A stretch of DNA of 64,000 nt from Mangifera indica. Taxonomy: Eukaryota > Streptophyta > Magnoliopsida > Sapindales > Anacardiaceae. The stretch spans positions 124,001-188,000 of the forward strand of contig NW_025401143.1 in NCBI RefSeq assembly GCF_011075055.1. The letters run 5' to 3'. Made by a program: the position numbers and the translations under genes. Below are positions 1 through 13,972 of this stretch, piece by piece. A model generated the notes under the pieces. The model ran no database searches and was not told the origin of the DNA. It worked only from the letters and a program-made list of their open reading frames with translations. The number at the start of each line of letters is the position of its first letter. Position 1 is the stretch's first letter.

Positions 1-430
1 TCCGTATTTCATTAGGCCGGATTGAAGGGATCTGTAGCCATTACTGACCTTGGAAGAAGACGCAGTGAAATAATAAGGTGAAAGAGAGATTAGGTTTCCA
101 ATCGGTAGCACGAGCAGGGCACACGCTCACTTGGGGAGATGAGGGCGATGATATAGGCTAGAGAAGAAACAGAAGGTTCTAGTAGAATGGTATTGACCGT
201 TGATTGAGGCAGATCTTGTGGTTGTCATTTACTTGGTTTATGGCAGACTAGAAATGAGTTTGAAAGGTTTGAATCCACGTCGGGTTTGGCTTTGGGGTAG
301 GTAGGAAATGAATAAAATGAGAAATTATAGAAATAAAATAAAGTCAATATCTGTAGGAGGAAACGAATTTATGTTGTTGTTACCAATAAGAAGGCTGGGC
401 CCACCTAAAGGGACCGCAATTTCTCAAATT
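1..430 (-). other. possible 5' end/promoter of a gene leaving the left edge
   Basis: This stretch is less AT-rich than the DNA to its right. On the minus strand it reads as a CT-rich leader ending in a plausible splice donor (CTTCCAAG then GTCAGT, near position 50), followed by ATGGCTACAGATCC, whose frame closes after nine codons. It could be the untranslated first exon of a minus-strand gene beyond the window. No protein can be assigned. Confidence 0.2.
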
Positions 431-3161
431 ACTGAAATCTCCTTCTGTACATAATTAAAAATTCAGTGATTAATAGTTTTGGCCTTTTCTTAATTTTTTT
501 TCCATATTAAAATTTTTTTAGTATGTCATCTCCTCGTCAATATGATTTTTACTTCCATCACCTTGTGCTGTCGTGTCAACACAATTTCAACATCACTGTG
601 TGAAACATCTACGTAAACACCATGCTCTATACTATTCTTCGATAATGCTAGAATTGAAGTTGTGATCAGACTCATTTCTTAAATAAAATAAATATATAGG
701 TAGTATATTATTATATAATTAAATATTATTTTATTTTTAATTTAAGTTTTTTAAATATATAATAATATATTATTTATATATTTAAAATATATATATAATT
801 TTATTAATTTAAATAAATCTAAATAATTTATCATTTTTTAAACAATTTTTAGCTTCGTTACTCTAACATTATCTCTACTTTATTAGAATCTACTAATATA
901 CCTCTTACAGTAATTATACATTCCAAGAAAACAACTTTGTCTAACAAGAAATCACATTTAAAAAACTTATTATATGATCATCTTTCTCTTAATTTTTGAC
1001 AATATAAACACCAAATACTCTGTACATTCCCTATTAGTCTTGGAATATCAAACCTATAAATTTTCTCAGAGCATTCATCAATTCAAAAGATATTACTTTA
1101 AACTTACGATATTCATATATCTAATCTGAAAAGTTGTCTTGGGTATAATTTTCTCAGTAACTTCTACTTGATGATATATTGACCTTAAAGCAATCTTAAA
1201 AACATCAAGACTCCACTCAATTGGTCAAATTGAATCATCTATTTTAAGGCAATAGATACTTGTTCTTTATAGTCACCTTATTTATTTAACACCTTGCATT
1301 ATAGGTCCTAATCTCCAATGAAAATGTAACACATTTAGGTCATTCATGCAATACAAATTACTTAAACTTTCATCATGCATGAAAAATTATAATTATCTTC
1401 CATTCCAAACTTAAAATGTGAAACAAATCCCAAGTGTCAAATATAATAAAACTAGATAACATAAACATCATATAAATCATAAAATAACATCAAATTGTGT
1501 ACATAAACAAAATCAACTAAAATATCACTACTGAAATAATGACTAGAGTCCCCTTAATGTTACATCTTGGCTAACTAGTTGGCTTGTCGCCTCCGCCTCA
1601 ATACTTACTTGCAAAACCAACAAAAAATGAGTGAGTAACAAAACATTTAATAAACAAGAGTAACTACCTTACATAACATAGCTTTCAAATCACTCAATTT
1701 CTTGCACTCATCTTACATTCTTATTCTTAATCTCTCTTATCATAAAAGGTTTATCTTTACCCCTTGGATGACATAGAATATATCACATATATGAGATTCA
1801 ATTATTATGGTAAAAACATTCATATCCTATATTGTCTTTTCTCATCTCTATATTGATCGGTTTAAGCTAAAACCTAGATTTGACATATTGGTTATATGAT
1901 TACTTTCTCATGCTATCGTAGTTCATGATATGTATGAATTTGTCTAGTCATTTCCTCAAAGATGCCCATCTACGAACTCTTAGCTCATAACACCTCTGGT
2001 CGATGCACACCTTTCTATGGGTGCACACAACAAACAATGTGTTCTCTCTATGAGTACAACACTTCTCTATAGATACATAGTTTATGTCACGAATGCCACC
2101 TCATAACAAACTTTTAGAAACAATTCCCTCGCTTATGAGAAATTCATGTTCCATAGGTGATATTAATTTATCTATCTTGAGATATGTATGTCCCATACAA
2201 GCATTCTTGAGGATCACTAGGTCTCCCTACTCTTGAAAAAATATGATTACTCTGTTACTTAATCTCATTCTTATATTCATACTCTATAATATGTTTTCTT
2301 GTATCTCGAGTCTATCTTAACTAATGTCATATTCTAGTTTTCCCTTATCTTATACATGCTCTAACTTATTCTCTCTTTCGAGCATCTTTCAATACTTACA
2401 CATACCACTTATATCTCTAAATATCATTCAAGACATCTACGTTCATTCATATTCATTTGGATGCATGTTGTTATATCAAAATTGCAGGTCATGTCAAAGC
2501 TTGCTATTAAGGTAGGCCATGTTGGAGACTTATAGGGAAAGCTCGTGGGCTAGACTAACACAATTTGAAAAGCACACATGTTGACTCAAAAAAAAGTTCA
2601 TGGAGGCACAACATAGGGGCCATGAGTCGTGCCCCAAGGCTTGCTTTTCAATGGGTTGACACAATCCACAAGACCTACAATTTCACTAGTCTTAGCTTGA
2701 TATGACCCGTGAGCTCAATGGATTATGCCAAATAAGACTCGACATTTGATTTATATAGGACTATAACTCCTTACTCATATGCTTGAAATTTTAACTCGTT
2801 TGTCATTTAAACTTTACCTTATGACTATAATCATGATCTAACATGTCACAAATTTAAAGCTTATCTTTTGTAATGTATGGAAAATGTTACAAAGGGGACC
2901 TTACATCTCAAATTTGAAATCCCAAGCCAGCAATTTTTTTTATTGAGATTTTATAAAATTCGAACTCAAAAGAAAATTCAACAAAATTTTATAAAGACTA
3001 CACATCATATATTCTTATTTTTATTCTTTTCCACATATTACTTTAAGGTTCTTGAGAAATCAGTAATCTAAGAATATATTGAAATACAGTCTAAAATTTA
3101 GGATGTGAAGAATATGACATAATTATAAAAACACATTAAATTTTTATTTGAAAATACTATT
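431..3161. other. gene-free AT-rich DNA, probably degraded transposon
   Basis: No ORF here resembles a known protein. Positions 1,000-2,760 are richer in C and T runs and read like decayed retrotransposon sequence, but I found no paired terminal repeats, primer-binding site or coding domain, so this is an impression only. The rest is AT-rich filler. Confidence 0.3.
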
Positions 3162-3185
3162 TTTGTTTGTTTGTTTGTTTGTTTG
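3162..3185. repeat. (TTTG)n microsatellite
   Basis: Six tandem TTTG units upstream of the NOT4-like gene. Confidence 0.9.
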
Positions 3186-3675
3186 CATAGAGAAAACAAA
3201 ATTATTTATATTTTTTAAAAATTATATGATTAAAAAATAAAATGAATCAAAACCGTCGTACGCGCCATAGACGAAGTGGCAGTCCTCCGAGTGACCACAA
3301 AAGATACCATATTAAACCTCACGGAACCCAGCTCCAAATATCGACAAAACCGGGAAAGCAGGAAATGGCAAACTGCGTAATAAAATCCACATTGGAAGGC
3401 AATTATGTCCTATTTGCAATATTTAAATGACAGCGACCCTTTGAGAAAGAGAAGTGAGCTAAAGCCAGCAACTAATAAAGCATCCCATCCCATCCAAACG
3501 TAGTTCAGCTCGTGCCCCTGCCCCTGCCCCTGCCCTTCGTTTGTATTCTCTTCTCTCTCTTGTGGTTTCTTCTTCTTTTCTCACCTTGTGGTGTTATTTT
3601 CTTTGTCTCTATCCATCCTTTCTATACTCTTTCTTAATTTCCTCAGATTTGCCTCTTTTTCTCGATCGCCCAACT
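3186..3675 (+). promoter_or_regulatory. promoter and 5' leader exon of the NOT4-like gene
   Basis: Transcription probably begins around 3,430-3,480, just after a weak TATA-like TATTTAAA near 3,419. The leader is pyrimidine-rich and contains a short minisatellite of four GCCCCT-like units at 3,514-3,537. It ends at a good donor (CAACT|GTAAGT) at 3,675/3,676. A leader intron then runs to about 4,324, where CTTCAG precedes GCAACCATG. A 5'UTR intron is common in plant housekeeping genes. The start site is inferred, not observed. Confidence 0.5.
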
Positions 3676-4330
3676 GTAAGTCTATCTAACCCTAATTTTT
3701 TCCGATTATGCTCCTCGATCTTATCTTTGTTTCCGAGATCTCTAATTTTCGATTTATTTTTCGTTTGTAACTGATTGAAGCACCGCTTTGTTTTGGTTGC
3801 TTGTGTTGCATGCAACTGATTTTGATTGGCCAGTTATGGGATTGAGTTTTCCGATTATTTATCGAGATTCTTGAGTTGTTGCGATTTATTTGGTAAATGG
3901 ATTGTGTACTTTGATCTGCGATTAACAGTTTCGGTATTATGCATTGATTTTCTTGATGTGAGAAAAGCGAAGTGATGACTTCAGGGTTTGATTTGTGATG
4001 TGTTGATTTTAGTGTGAACTGTGGTGGTAGTTGCGTTTTGAATATATTGGGACTTGTCTAGGGTTTTGTCTTTCTTCGGAGGTTTGTTTTGATAATTGGA
4101 AGTGATAATATGTATTGATAGGAGTATATGTCTAGTCTTAAGGTTAAACTGTATGTGGTTTACATAAATAAATGCTTTTTTCTTGCGTTGATTATGTGAT
4201 TAAATTTATTTTCTCAATTTTCTCGAAATGGTATTGAATTTTCAATATTAATATGTATTTTGAGCTTCATTCGTGCCTACGTGTATGCCCAAACTGAATG
4301 TAATGCAGGTATTCATTTCTTCAGGCAACC

Positions 4331-7300
4331 ATGAGTGACGTCGGAGAAAAGACTTGTCCTCTCTGTGCTGAGGAGATGGATTTGACAGATCAACAATTGA
4401 AGCCTTGCAGATGTGGCTATGAGGTCTGAGACAGTAGTTTTTTAAAAAGTTGGAAAAAAAGATATGATATTTGGGTAATGCATGTTTGAAGATGTTAACC
4501 TGAAGCACTCTTAGGCGGAATCTAAAAATTTTAATATGACTACAGAGATGTTGTCAGATGTGCTATTTAAATAACATTTTCTTGTTTAAGTCAAATTTTG
4601 CGGTATGACAAGTGAATGTTTTTTTGATATTTGAAGAATTCTAAATTTTCAACCCCAATTACTGTCACTGAGTCGTATAAAGCATTGCTTTCACTATTGA
4701 ATGAATCTTCTTTCGCTATTTTGCTGTTGTTAGAACAATTACATTTTTTGTAAAACTTCCATAGGTTTGATGTCTAGGGCTAGTTACGGACTCATTGTTA
4801 AACTATTTTGTGGGCATTAAATTGCATCTTAGGATTTAAGGTATAAGATGCAATTGATAATTGGTGTTTTTATTCTCTTTCTTGAAGAGGATTGATGATA
4901 AGTGTCATGGTAAATATAGACTGGACATTCTTATAAGTATTAAACATTTACCATAAGTCTCACTTTCTTTAAAGTTGGAGTATTTAAGGGTCCTCTACAA
5001 AATCTTCCTTTATGCCTTCAGGTTACAATGCTCAAGTGAAAGGGAGTTATAAATGTTGCTTTTGTGCTTTATCTATCTAATATTTTATTTGTCACTTTCA
5101 TTTTTGAAGAAATTTTATCTGATTGTTTTTTTTTGTTTTGCTTTATATGTATTAATTTACCGCTTCATTGTAGATATGTGTTTGGTGTTGGCATCACATA
5201 ATGGACATGGCTGAAAAGGATGAGACAGAGGGTCGGTGTCCGGCATGTCGTCTCCCTTATGACAAGGAAAAAATTGTTGGGATGGCTGCAAAGTGTGAGA
5301 GGTAGTCATTTGTTCAATAGTATGTTTAGTTAAGACAAGAAAGAATGCAACTTATATTCTTTCTCTAATTATTCTGTTAGTATTATTATTTACCATTTTT
5401 TGTGTGTTCCTTATTTCAACAGATTGGTGGCCGAAGTCAATATGGAGCGGAAGATGAAGTCACAAAAGTCTAAGATTAAAACATCTGAAGGGAAGAAGCA
5501 ACAGCTCAGCAGTGTTCGAGTGATTCAACGAAATCTTGTTTACATTGTTGGGCTGCCGGTTAATTTGGGGGATGAGGATGTATTATATCTCTCTCCTTTA
5601 TTTGTGTGCATATTCTTTGGGGTTGAGCATGATGGTTATTGTCTATGTTTTTCCTTTATTTCTTTTGACATGTTATGAATATGGCATGGCAATGTTCTGC
5701 AGCTTCTTCAGCGTAGAGAATATTTTGGTCAGTATGGGAAGGTTCTAAAAGTATCTATGTCTCGTACAGCAGCTGGTGTCATTCAGCAATTTCCAAACAA
5801 TACTTGTAGTGTGTAAGTTGAAATATTTTCTCAATATCTATGTCATTTTTGGTATGAAATGTTTTTCTTAGAAGGGATCTTCTAATTTTAACTTGCAACT
5901 TGACGCTATTGTATTTCCAGATATTAATTTTTAATTTTTTTTATAATTGTAGGATTATTTAGGTAGTCTTAAAATTTGTGTTTTTATTCAAAATGTTGCT
6001 CTATTTCTCGATTCACATATACTTGTTTGATACTTATGTTGTTAATTTTATGTTTTACTTGCAGATATATTACTTACTCAAAAGAGGAGGAAGCTGTTAG
6101 ATGTATCCAGTCTGTCCATGGGTTTGTTTTGGAGGGTAAATCTTTAAAGTACGTTTGAATTTACATCAGTCTAACCTGTCATATCTTTTATTGCTACCTT
6201 GTTTATTGTCTTCATTGTAATCTTTTTGTGTTTTGATTATGCATTTCAGGGCATGCTTTGGGACTACAAAGTATTGTCATGCTTGGCTGAGAAATATGGT
6301 ATATTCCATAAAAAATTATTTTGTTTGCAGTAGATGATTGTGACAAGCATTTTTTCTGATGTAAGTGTTGAATTTTTTGTTGGCTTTAGCCTTGCAGCAA
6401 TCCTGATTGTCTGTATTTGCATGAAATCGGCTCTCAAGAGGATAGTTTTACTAAGGATGAGATTATATCGGCATACACAAGGTAATCAATATTTCTGTGC
6501 TTTCAGTTTTACTTTTCCTTTAAGTCTCATGTAAAGTTGCTTTCTTTAGCTTTTGTATCTTTTTGTGGAAAATGTGTTTAAATGATGTGCCGGGTTTCTG
6601 CCTGCAGCATCTTTATATATACATATGTGTGTGTGTGTGTTTTCTTTTCATTAGCAGACAGATACAATTATTATTGTTGTTGTCTTGCTTTTTGTATATA
6701 TATTTATTTTAATCAATTTTCTTTTCTTTTACTTTAACAAATAAATCCAACTGCTACTGTTGGTGGCATTCCAGATACAACAACTTTACAGTTGATAAGG
6801 ATACTAATAGGTGTATAAGAATCAATTTTTGGTAATTTTTAAGATTTTCATTGTCTGACTTTATTGTCCAATAACATGAAGTTGAATTTGGACTTGAAAT
6901 TGGAGCCAAATTTTCTTAGCTTGTAGAAGTTTTGGAAGAATTTCATTTTGGTAATTGTAATGCATTTTTAGATTGAAGCAGTTAGATTCGTTCAATGGGA
7001 AGCCTTGTTCTCCATGTGGTTTTTCCGTTGATGCGATCTTTGATTGATTGAATTACCTTGTGGTTTTACAGGAGTAGAGTTCAACAACTTACTGGCACAA
7101 CAAACAATCCGCAACGACATTCTGGGAGTGTATTACCACCACCTTTTGATGATTATTGCATTACTAGTTCTGCTTCCACAGCAAAGCCCATTGTAAAAAG
7201 TGCTTCCAATGTAAGTTTTATCAGTCCTAACTAGCATAATTTCTCTGAGAAAGCTTTATATATTTTTTTTCTTTGATCATTTGTTTATATAGGGGAGTTA

Positions 7301-10300
7301 GATTGGGGAGGTTGGCTTTTCATTATTCATCAAATGAAAGTTGGTCAAATGTATTGATTGCATATATGCGACTATGAAAATTGTTAAAAGTACATGTCAA
7401 CATTATGGCTAAAAGGAATTATATTTCAATAATCCTTTTAATTGTTCCCATGTGAGATTTATTTGTCACATTAGTATGATCATTAGAGATAACCTTTTGT
7501 TAGACGTCTGCACTTGTATTGGACTGTGGTCTTGATTTTGTTACCTTTCTTTTGCCAGAGTACAGCAAGTACCACTAAAGATTCTCCTCCAAATGGAAGC
7601 TCTAGTAGATCTGCACCCCAACCTGCTGCACCTGCATGGTATGCCATTTACCTGTCTTTACATTGTATTTGGTATGGTTAGGTCCTTATCTTGAATATGT
7701 CATGTGGTAGGGGAATCTGTGCTTCAAACCAACAGCTAGTAGCTTCTGCAGTATGTTCTAATGGACCTTCCAAGCAAAAACCTGAAGGCACTTTAGCATT
7801 TTCTTCTGCAGTTGCAAATACAACTCCTGCATTTACATTACAGGTTGATTTAGTGAAAAAGCCAGCATTAAATGAGGATAGGCAAATTTCACATTCTAAG
7901 GGCAAGGCAGATTCGTTGAAATCTTTGGGACAGCATGTTGGCGTTGACTGCCATACCTCTATAGTAGAGATACATCCTACACCAGTTGGAGAGTCTTCTA
8001 CAGTAAGGTTGAATGGCCAGTTATGTAGTCCACAGTTATCCAAGTATGGTGATAAAGGCCTTAGTATGCCTCCAAATGTTATAAGTACTTCAGAAAGTAC
8101 TGAGCATTCTTCTGTTTCTGGTCCTGAAAATGAAGAGAATGTAGCAAAAGATATTTTGATGCAGAACTTATGTTTTGATATGTCAGTAATGAGCATAGAT
8201 AGCAATGTTATAGATGAACAGTCTGCTGTAAATAGATCTAGTAGTACACTTTTGGATCCTGAAATGAATAAATCTGCTGAGAGCTTTGGGTCACATATTC
8301 AGGCTGATCAATTTAGAGAACCTTTGATGTCACCAACAAGTGGGAATCCTGCTATATTGACAAATGATGTCTTTGTTTCAACAGAACAGTTTGATTGGAG
8401 AAAAGGTCCTCAAACACAAGCAATGACTGATGCAAATCCACAAGAAGAGGAAGATGTCTTATCTTTTGATAGTCAAAGACTAAAAGATCCAGAAGTTGTA
8501 TGTCGTTCAACTTATTTGCCAAATTCAGTCAATTCATTCCATGTCTCAAATCACGTGAGGTCTCAATCTTTGCAATACAGTGAGGCGTTTTCTGCTGTTA
8601 ATTTAAATTCTGATCCTCAATTTGTAGATAATAAAGTCAGTGATGGTTCACGTCTACATTCATCTAGCATTTCCTCGATATCAAATGGATACCCTGAGAA
8701 GTTGTTTAGGAGTTCTACTGGCTTTGAAAGGACTGTAGAGCATCGCTTTTTGCTTTCACATGAGGGTAAAGGGAATCCCATGGGAAGGATACAAGGTGAT
8801 TCTAATATCAACACTGCTGTAGATAGAAGAGAGAACAACATTATCTCAAATCTATCGTCTATGGATTTTGATGCATGGGAGGGCCGCCCCTTAGCTTTTC
8901 ATCCGAATTTGTCTAAGTTAGGTGAAGCCGATAAAGAGCATAGTTCAGTTGTGTCGAGTTCCTGGAAAGGACAAAATAACAATCAGTCCAGATTCTCTTT
9001 TGCGAGACAGGAAGAAATAAAGAATCAAGCATTTGATGTTGAGCGATCTTTTAGTGATTTTGGTCAGTTGCCAAAGACCCACTCTTTCACCCAGGATGTT
9101 GCTGAAAATAGGGAGCGATTACTAGATAAGCTTAGCATTCGTAATGGCTCTTGTCCCAGTATTTTTGAAGAATCTGACAATTTTCCTACCAATCCTTCAA
9201 TGTTCTCTTCTAATAAGCTTTCTGGTGAGTAATGCCATTTTGTACTGAAATATTTATCCTCTATTGTCAATATTTTGATATAGATATTTGCTAGTGGCAC
9301 TTTTTCCAAATTATTTTGTTGCATTCTATATCTATGTAGGTTTTTCTTGGTTCCATATTAATTTTTTTTTTTTAATGTTATCTTTTGATCGACAAGTTTT
9401 GCAAGTTATTGTTGGTTTATTATGGAGCAGTTGTGTTGGGCCTGTACATGATAATGTCTGAACAAACCTTCTTTTATCAATCGTGGCCTTAGTAAGCATA
9501 TCTTATGTTTAATTAATCTCCTTTTGGAGGATTTTTGTTTAGTTTGCTTGATTAGGCTGGTGATGTGTATTGTTTTGTACTTGTTTCTGTATCTTTAAAT
9601 GATGAATCGGAAGGATTGGATGTAGTGGTATAATTGCTAAACTACTTAGGATATTATAGCTGACAAAATCTGTATAGTAGGGAATTAGCCTTCAGCTTAG
9701 AGTGGTGAAAACACAGGAAAAGTTATCGGGATTTTTGTGTATATGAAAAAATAACGCCGTTAGCTGATGACTTCAAAATTTTGTTTTTCATCTATTCTGT
9801 GGCTTTTGTTTCTGCCTTGGGCTCATTCTCTCTCTTTTTTTCTCCCAGCACTTTACCCAAATGACCATTCTTCCGGTGGACTATCTGTAGTTTTCTATGT
9901 CTTAAATTGACCAAGAATTAAGTTCTGTGAGCAATCTCGTGCAGTTGTGAGTTTTTTTTTTGTATGTTTGAAGTGTACCCTACCATAGTGGGGGGATTGG
10001 TACTAAGCTTTTCTTTCTTTTTACTACTTCTGCATATTTTATTTGTTTTGTCATGTTGTATGTTTTGATTTGACCACATTTCCTCGGGGGGGAAATGTAA
10101 ATAGTATTTCTGCATACTTCTTGTAATTCTTAATTTTAATGGTGAATTTGCTTCTGTAAGTTATTCCATTGATATATGTATTTTCCTTTCTTGACAAAGT
10201 GAAAACGTTTTTGCCTTTTATGTGTTTCAGTTTGTCGTAATTGGTGGTTTGTTAAACTAAACCAATTCTTGTCAAATTTTGTTTAGCAGTTTCAAGATCT

Positions 10301-11063
10301 CAAATTTCTGCTCCGCCTGGATTCTCAGTTCCAAGCAGAGCACCTCCTCCGGGCTTTTCTTCTCATGAGAGAGTGGATCAGCCTTTTGATGCACTTTCTG
10401 GTGAGCTTTTATATTATATGTATGGATATTATGATATATTTTTGTTGAGTTGCCTATTTGTGTCGCTAAAGTATATCCTTCATTGGCTTGACAGGAAACC
10501 ATTTTCTCGACTCTTCCTCCCTGTTGGGAAATCCTTATCAGACACAGCATGCTGGAAATTTCAGTAGCACTGGGGATATTGAATTTATGGATCCTGCAAT
10601 TTTGGCTGTTGGTAAAGGGAGACTTCAAGCTGGGCTTAACAATCCTGGCTTGGAAATGCGGTCTAATTTTCCCCCACAGTTAAATATCTTAGAAAATGAG
10701 GCAAGACTGCAGTTGATGATGCAAAGATCTCTTTCTCCACAGCAGAACCTAAGATATGCTGGTGGAGATGGCTTTAATTCTCTTGGTGATTCTTACGCCA
10801 TTTCTTCCAGGCTGATGGACCAATCACAAGTGAATAGTCTATCTCCATTTTCCCAGCTATCCATCGAACAGTCTAGAAATTCCCTAATTTCAAATGGCCA
10901 CTGGGACGGGTGGAGTGAGGTTCAGGGTGGAAACAGTTCAGGCATGGCAGAGCTCCTTAGAAATGAGAGACTGGGGTTTAACAAATTTTATACTGGGTAT
11001 GAAGATTCGAAGTTTCGGATGCCTAGTTACGGAGACCTATATTACAGAACATTTGGGATGTGA
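4331..11063 (+). CDS. NOT4-like RING/RRM/CCCH protein (CCR4-NOT-associated E3 ubiquitin ligase family)
   Basis: A 12-exon gene of 1042 aa. Exons: 4331-4423, 5174-5301, 5423-5579, 5703-5812, 6065-6148, 6250-6298, 6390-6481, 7072-7210, 7559-7638, 7711-9224, 10287-10400, 10495-11063; all junctions are GT-AG and in phase. A C4C4 RING finger uses C9, C12, C26, C28, C33, C36, C53 and C56, the arrangement typical of NOT4. A basic coiled stretch follows at about 75-105, then an RRM at about 108-195 and a CCCH finger ending near residue 218 (CSNPDCLYLHE). The long 1.5-kb exon 10 encodes a low-complexity Ser/Asn-rich region; exon 11 adds a Pro-Pro-Gly-Phe repeat patch. In yeast and animals NOT4 is a RING E3 ligase linked to the CCR4-NOT deadenylase and to ribosome quality control; the same role here is inferred from the family. 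The length fits plant homologues. Confidence 0.93.
10284..10289 (+). promoter_or_regulatory. NAGNAG tandem splice acceptor before exon 11 of the NOT4-like gene
   Basis: The acceptor reads TAGCAG. Splicing after the first AG gives Ala-Val after the junction glycine base; splicing after the second removes only one alanine. Both keep the frame, so two isoforms differing by one residue are possible. Confidence 0.6.
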
Positions 11064-11540
11064 TTTGTCTTGGAATCAAATTTTAATCACTTGATTGGAA
11101 TGGTGGATTACGGAAGAGACTTACAGATCTCTGGGGATTGGATCGCATAGCACTTCAGGATGGGACAAAGTCATAACTGGTCTCGTTGGGCAGGTTCCAG
11201 GGATCAAACTCATGGAAGATGGGGCCTAAAAATCGTGTCTGGATACCAACAGAGGAGGTAAATTAATTAAATTATTAATTTACTGGATTTAAAAGTATTG
11301 ATTCCCCAAAGTATTAATAGTTTAAAGGGACACATGGTTGTGTTTCTATGGCCACCTCATTTCAATTGAAAATTACAGGCCTATCAGGGTTACGCGGATG
11401 GATTTGTCTAATACAGAGTATGGTTTTGCAGGTTAGGTAAGTTGAGTTGTGAAGATAAGTGTGTATTGTGGAATTCTGTATGTATATGATGACGATTGAT
11501 ATGATATAAAACTAGTAGGTTGAGTCTCCATATGTTTTGA
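11064..11540 (+). other. 3' untranslated region of the NOT4-like gene
   Basis: After the TGA at 11,061-11,063 the sequence stays less AT-rich and noncoding until about 11,530, then becomes typical AT-rich intergenic DNA. Polyadenylation is probably near 11,500-11,560. A GTAAAT-like donor near 11,259 could start a 3'UTR intron, but I cannot support it. Confidence 0.45.
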
Positions 11541-12805
11541 GTGTTTTGCTTCAATAACCTTAAAAGTTTCTTTGTTCATCTCACCACTCAAGGGCAATTA
11601 TATGTTTACCCATTTTAAGTGTACAAATAAATATAAATACTTATTTTAAGTATATAAATAGACATAGTATATAAATAAATATACATTTCAAAATCTATCT
11701 TACAAAGTTAAAACAAAGACAATTATTTATTTATTTATTTATTAAAAGTAGGTGTGGTTTCCCAAGCTTTTTCTTTCCCTATGCACCAAACAAACCTCTT
11801 TGCCAATTGAGGTGTCTCATCCACTGCGACATGTTTAAAATTAAAAAAGAAAAATCTAATAATAAAAAAGGAACCCCACCAATCAAAAATCCTAAACAAC
11901 AAAATGAAAGATAGAGTTGAACAAAAATGCATTCAACCGTGTGTTCTAAGTTCCAACAACCACATTGAGATATGTGATTCTCCTTTTAAGCCAATACATT
12001 GCCAATTGTAGTATTTTGCATGTTGATACATGAATAAGGATTTTTATTATAATAAAATTATGTATTTTTATTTTTTAAGTATATAAATATATATATTTGT
12101 ATATATTATCATATAATTAATTATTTTAAATTATAAATAAAATATTATTTAATTATGTAATAATATATATAAATATGTATATAATATTATTTTTTGAATT
12201 ATATGCATATGTTTTCGTGATGAAAGATTTGGTCTAGTGGGGACTAGTACTAGTGCATTTCCCTTTTAAATCTTGGTGGTACAAATTTAAAGTCAAGCCA
12301 TAAAGAAAAAAGACAAAAGAAAGAAACTTGTGCCAAAATCTTCTTGCTTGTTGTGTGTTTTTTGGAAAATGTTTTAGACAATCAAAATTTCTTTTTTAGT
12401 AGCTGAAAGCATTTTAATGTGGGAAAATATCTCCAAAGTGTTTTGAAAGAAAAATAATATTATATGTAAATATTTTTAAATACATAATTAGATATGGCCT
12501 TTAAATTACATGTACTTTTAAATATAGCATTATTTTAATGTGGGAAAATACTCATGTACTTTAAAAAATTACATGAGTTTTTAGACTTTATCTTTATGTT
12601 TCAAGTTTACCCTTTATAATATATAGCAAAAGCAGTAAGACCTTTTGGTAGAGAAATAAATAAATGTTTTCCTACTTGTTGGCATGGCAACAAAGTGAAG
12701 AATATCTATGCTAAAAAAGAAGCAGAAAACATTTACGTACTCACATCAAATATTAGCCTGCATTATTTGAATGACTTTCTCCGAATTTGAGGATTCCTAT
12801 TCTAA

Positions 12806-12859
<54 letters not shown>

Positions 12860-13214
12860 TATTTGTATAATTATTTATATACTTAAAAAAATATATATAA
12901 TTTTATTAAAAACTAAAAAATACTATTTGAAAAATACTCGTACTTACCCCTTTCCGCGTTGATATCTTTTATTTTAGTAAGTCAAAGCCAAATAATGGTA
13001 AATTCCTCGGCCAATATTTTTATTATTATATCCAAGGGTACGGCCCTTATTTTAATTAGATATAATAAAATTAAAAAACAATTATCAATTAAAATATAGG
13101 AATTTTTGGAGTCGGGCACGTTCTTGGGTCTTGGCATGCAATTACTCGGGTGTTGGCAAGAGAATAAATAATAAGTTACACAGAGAGAGAGAAGCACCGA
13201 CTTTCTAATATAAA
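11541..13214. other. AT-rich intergenic DNA between convergent genes
   Basis: No gene is seen. The region holds ATTT/TTTA-type simple repeats near 11,725-11,743 and a long AT microsatellite. The short ORFs here are low-complexity products. Confidence 0.6.
12809..12850. repeat. (AT)n microsatellite
   Basis: About 21 uninterrupted AT units. Confidence 0.95.
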
Positions 13215-13620
13215 ACTGTACATAAATTATTTAAATAATTATTATATTAGATAAAATTTTATAATTCTAATTAATTATTATATTAAATTAGATGTAATAA
13301 AAATATATATTTAAATAACGTTAGATATAATTTTTTTAATTTTTTTTTATATTTCTTATTATATTAATTAAAAATAAAAAATATATTATTTTTATCTTAA
13401 AAAATTAATAAATAAAAATATAATTATAATAAAATCAAAATTAGTTTAATAATCTTTTAATATTTAATACGAAAGTATTAATCAGATTATCATCTATATT
13501 ACTTATCACATCAATATTAATAATAAAATATTATTGTAATATTTTATCACTAACAAATCAAATAAGATAATATAAATAACAAAAGATATATTATTAATAT
13601 AATCTATATTAATTCGGATC
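13215..13620. repeat. copy of AT-rich MITE-like family 1 (partial)
   Basis: This stretch shares long patches with 42,910-43,370 and 46,220-46,672, including the block AAAAAATTAATAAATAAAA followed by a TATAATTATAATAAAAT-like run, and TTATCACATCA followed by ATTAATAATAAAATATTATT. The terminal GTTTGGTT-type ends seen in better copies are not clear here. Confidence 0.5.
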
Positions 13621-13972
13621 AGTACGGCCCCTAAATGATGGTGAAGAGTCAATACATCATGATAGTAATTCAAACGCCACTAGCATACTATTAATTAATA
13701 CTTAATTATGTAATTACAAAAATTAATAGAAAGCCCATTAGGATTATCTTTTTTCTCAAAATGTTTTCAATACAGATAGAAACGCTTCAAATGGCATTAG
13801 CATTATTTTTTATTAAGGGATGTATTAAACATGATTATTATAGTAATGGTTTATCAATGTCAGAAATGTTGTCCTTGGCTAGTACATGAATCAATGTTTT
13901 TGAATCACACAATTGAATTTGAAGCCCATTGCTGTCATTGATGCCTATTGACTGTGAGTATATAAAGATAAG

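Noticed and set aside
7678..8205. A 175-codon minus-strand ORF
   Set aside because: Antisense to exon 10 of the NOT4-like gene; no domain.
7691..9232. A 513-codon open frame as a separate gene
   Set aside because: It is exon 10 of the NOT4-like gene: the acceptor at 7,710 and donor at 9,224 keep the frame with the flanking exons, and its stop lies in the intron.
12771..12962. ORF with a Tyr-Ile repeat
   Set aside because: It is simply the (AT)n microsatellite read as protein.
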